Positions 62,228 to 64,000 of a stretch of 64,000 bases of DNA are shown one piece after another. The stretch lies in the NCBI GenBank assembly GCA_963822145.1, contig CAWGGG010000002.1:744001-808000 (forward strand). The letters are read 5' to 3'. The notes below the pieces were generated by a model that worked only from the letters and a program-made list of their open reading frames with translations, was not told the origin of the DNA and made no database searches. Position 1 is the stretch's first letter. The number at the start of each line of letters is the position of its first letter. This DNA comes from UBA5072 sp963822145 (GTDB lineage: Bacteria; Bacteroidota; Bacteroidia; Bacteroidales; UBA10428). Both the position numbers and the translations under genes were made by a program.

Positions 62228-63241
62228 TTATGTAACACTTAAATATCTATTGGCCATATTGATTATAATATTCCTGGACATATTGTATTTGCGCGAATTG
62301 GCATATACTTCAGGATTTTTGCAGTCACTTAAGCACTTTTTACAGAATAGTGGTAAATCTCTTTTATAATGCAATAAACGCCTTTCTTTTATACGTCCGG
62401 AAGTTTGAATATGGCGAAGGCTGTCTGTTTTAATATTGCCAATTACCTCGTCCTTTCCATATAGACACTCATGCTGACACAATATAACACTTCCGTCAAA
62501 GCGAACATGAGCGTCGAAAAAGAGTTCGTTGCAACGGCATTGATCTAACCACGAATAGTTAATAGGTTTCTGAAACGTGCTCAGTGTATTGAATGTAATG
62601 AGATCGACGGTGTCGTTCCAGGTTTCCTTAAAGTGTTCTATTTGCTGTGGTGTATTTTCAGGAAATATTACATTACGCAGACAAACTAAAGGGTATTTTT
62701 TGTTGTTTTTATTTCTGAACGCATAAAATTCACGGATATTGGATTCCAATTTGTCATAATTACCTCCCTTTCTGATTTGCTGATAGGAGGTTTTGTCCTT
62801 TCCGTCTAGCGAAATACCCAATACATCAATGTCCCATTGCAAAATTTCTTCAAATGAATAAAGTTCAAAAATACTTCCATTTGTGGTAAGTTCAATCTTT
62901 ATTGATTTACCGGAAGCATATCGCATCATTTCAGAAAACTGAGGGTTAAGAGATGATTCGCCCTGCCCAACCATCAATAAGGAAACAAAAGGATATTCTG
63001 CTATTTCGTCAATGAGTTTTTTGAATACGGGAAGTTCCATGTTACCTGGTTCTCTAACCATTAGTCTTCTATGACAATGAACGCAACTCAGGTTACAATC
63101 ATTGGAAAGCTCTATTTCTATAACGCGGGGATGACTTATACGTGGCATTGCCCAGGGAGCTTTCCAGTAAAAGGCTATATATAAACGTTTCTTAATGAGA
63201 TAAACGACATGATTCAGTAATCTCTTTTTTACTATTTTCAT
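62228..63241 (-). CDS. Radical SAM/SPASM-domain protein
   Basis: The 337-residue protein has the radical SAM motif CNLSCVHC near residue 49, then FVSLLMVGQGESSLNPQFSE and IKIELTTNGS. Its C-terminal region has SPASM cysteines (QCRCNELFF, SVILCQHECLYG, CKKCLSDCKNP). It resembles SPASM enzymes that modify peptides or act on small sugars. No precursor peptide is visible nearby. Both neighbouring spaces contain the 51-bp repeat. It is the second radical SAM/SPASM gene in the window and not close to the anSME. Confidence 0.87.
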   Translation of the reverse strand: MKIVKKRLLNHVVYLIKKRLYIAFYWKAPWAMPRISHPRVIEIELSNDCNLSCVHCHRRLMVREPGNMELPVFKKLIDEIAEYPFVSLLMVGQGESSLNPQFSEMMRYASGKSIKIELTTNGSIFELYSFEEILQWDIDVLGISLDGKDKTSYQQIRKGGNYDKLESNIREFYAFRNKNNKKYPLVCLRNVIFPENTPQQIEHFKETWNDTVDLITFNTLSTFQKPINYSWLDQCRCNELFFDAHVRFDGSVILCQHECLYGKDEVIGNIKTDSLRHIQTSGRIKERRLLHYKRDLPLFCKKCLSDCKNPEVYANSRKYNMSRNIIINMANRYLSVT

Positions 63242-63317
63242 TTGAATAATTATTAGTGAGCAGTTTACATATTAAATGGCGCAAAACAAATTCAGGTTTA
63301 TTAAATATCATTTCCTG

Positions 63318-63368
63318 CCAAGCGAAATTCTCCTAACTTCTCTTTTCTCAACAGGTTGTCTCCGACTG
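63318..63368. repeat. Interspersed repeat, copy 2
   Basis: The partner of 61987-62037, in the same orientation. The two copies lie on either side of the radical SAM gene at 62228-63241, a layout that fits transfer or duplication of that gene with its flanks. Confidence 0.7.
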
Positions 63369-63411
63369 CCGTTCACACTGGCGGATACAGTTAATCAATC
63401 ATTAAAAAGAT

Positions 63412-64000
63412 CTATTTTTTTCTTGACTTTTTCATTAGGGCAAGAACCTCAATAACCTTGCTGGTTTCTTTTTCAAAAAAGACCTGGACGTGCTTTGGGG
63501 ATATAGATTTCCAAACGAGAAAAAAGTAAATGGCTCCCCCGATTATGGATAATATTGAAACAATCGTAGTAATCAGATTCTTAAGATTATGTGCACAAGA
63601 ATTCAGTTGATGACCATCAAAATAAAGCAGTGTCTCTATTAATAAGAGGAAGATAATCAGCGTGATATGAAAATAGAAAATTAGCGGATAATACTTTAAG
63701 CCTTTTTTCTCACCCTTAAATCTATAAGCTTCCAGGAATGTTTCCCATTGAAAATGCTTTGGGTGCTTCTTTTCAATGAATAACCGGACATAGGCAATAA
63801 TTCTCGCATTACTGAATAATCTGTTAGCTGTAAAATGCAGGTTAAATAATAATAACAGAATAATTAAGCAGGGGAAAAGCATAGCATATTCCGTTTTTGA
63901 AACATAATCAAACAATATACAAGCAGCAGTAAAAATAATAAGCGGTCTCTCAAAAACATATCTTCGGTTTTCATTTAACTCGTTTCTTAATGACTCGTAT
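63412..64000 (-). CDS. Membrane protein, start beyond the window
   Basis: The frame stays open past 63915 to the window edge (about 195 residues) with no in-frame ATG in the extra part, so its start lies outside. The readable part has three hydrophobic stretches (AMLFPCLIILLLLFNLHFTA, FHITLIIFLLLIETLLYF, LITTIVSILSIIGGAIYFFL) and a basic C-terminus. No family is recognised. It may be read with the radical SAM gene downstream (171 bp). Confidence 0.7.
   Translation of the reverse strand, partial: YESLRNELNENRRYVFERPLIIFTAACILFDYVSKTEYAMLFPCLIILLLLFNLHFTANRLFSNARIIAYVRLFIEKKHPKHFQWETFLEAYRFKGEKKGLKYYPLIFYFHITLIIFLLLIETLLYFDGHQLNSCAHNLKNLITTIVSILSIIGGAIYFFLVWKSISPKHVQVFFEKETSKVIEVLALMKKSRKK

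Overview
The window is a 64 kb piece of a Bacteroidota (Bacteroidales-type) chromosome. Several protein features show this: type IX secretion (T9SS) C-terminal domains on secreted enzymes, a TonB-receptor/DUF4249 operon, FISUMP and DUF4136 lipoproteins, a hybrid two-component regulator ending in an AraC domain, and TAnnTTTG-like -7 promoter boxes. Intergenic spaces hold many short palindromic repeats and 7-8 bp tandem repeats. There are no rRNA, convincing tRNA, CRISPR, phage or complete IS elements.

Layout. 0-9 kb: TatD nuclease (cut by the window edge), dprA, a DUF1080 lipoprotein, a PPK2-SulP operon, an exported formylglycine-generating enzyme, and a DUF4136/outer-membrane cluster. 9-21 kb: tadA, aspS, a HdeD-like membrane protein, a secreted ADPRibase-Mn-like phosphodiesterase between 84-bp direct repeats, a small repeat protein (RLE-C), lepA, a GNAT enzyme with a 3' frameshift, an FtsX-type permease, and an exported O-methyltransferase coupled to an APC permease. 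21-31 kb: T9SS multicopper oxidase, an exported small lipoprotein/Gfo-Idh-MocA/FAD oxidoreductase operon, and a histidine kinase/hybrid regulator pair whose kinase has lost its sensor propeller.

31.7-38.4 kb is the most unusual region. It is an amplified locus of three CotH-like kinase paralogues, two DUF4956 membrane proteins plus the 3' remnant of a third, and two small exported proteins (RLE-A, RLE-B) made of a repeated motif with core A-x-(D/E)-R-(L/M)-E-x-L. Three of its promoters share a four-fold direct repeat (TGTTACA type, 11-10-11 bp steps) placed exactly 27 bp from a -7 box. Other units carry a TGTnCG-N4-CGnACA palindrome. The VTC polyphosphate polymerase often found with CotH and DUF4956 is absent. 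I read the locus as a possibly undescribed envelope kinase/membrane/repeat-protein system; its function is inference.

38.4-45 kb: degraded or frameshifted secreted genes (GH16 glucanase, YfiM-like protein, amidohydrolase), a Tat-exported deacetylase-like protein, a MITE-like element and small secreted proteins. 46.5-53.4 kb: a TonB-receptor/DUF4249/plug-protein operon whose last gene is frameshifted. 53-59 kb: Tat-exported TIM-barrel protein, DUF1080 lipoprotein, beta-barrel protein, anSME-type radical SAM sulfatase maturase, NmrA-like reductase and FISUMP lipoprotein. 59-64 kb: more AT-rich, with decayed coding remnants, repeats, a T9SS-type secreted protein, a radical SAM/SPASM protein and a membrane protein cut by the window edge.

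Six places show single-base frame changes in otherwise well-conserved proteins. Either real gene decay or uncorrected indels in the assembly would explain them; the sequence alone cannot decide.
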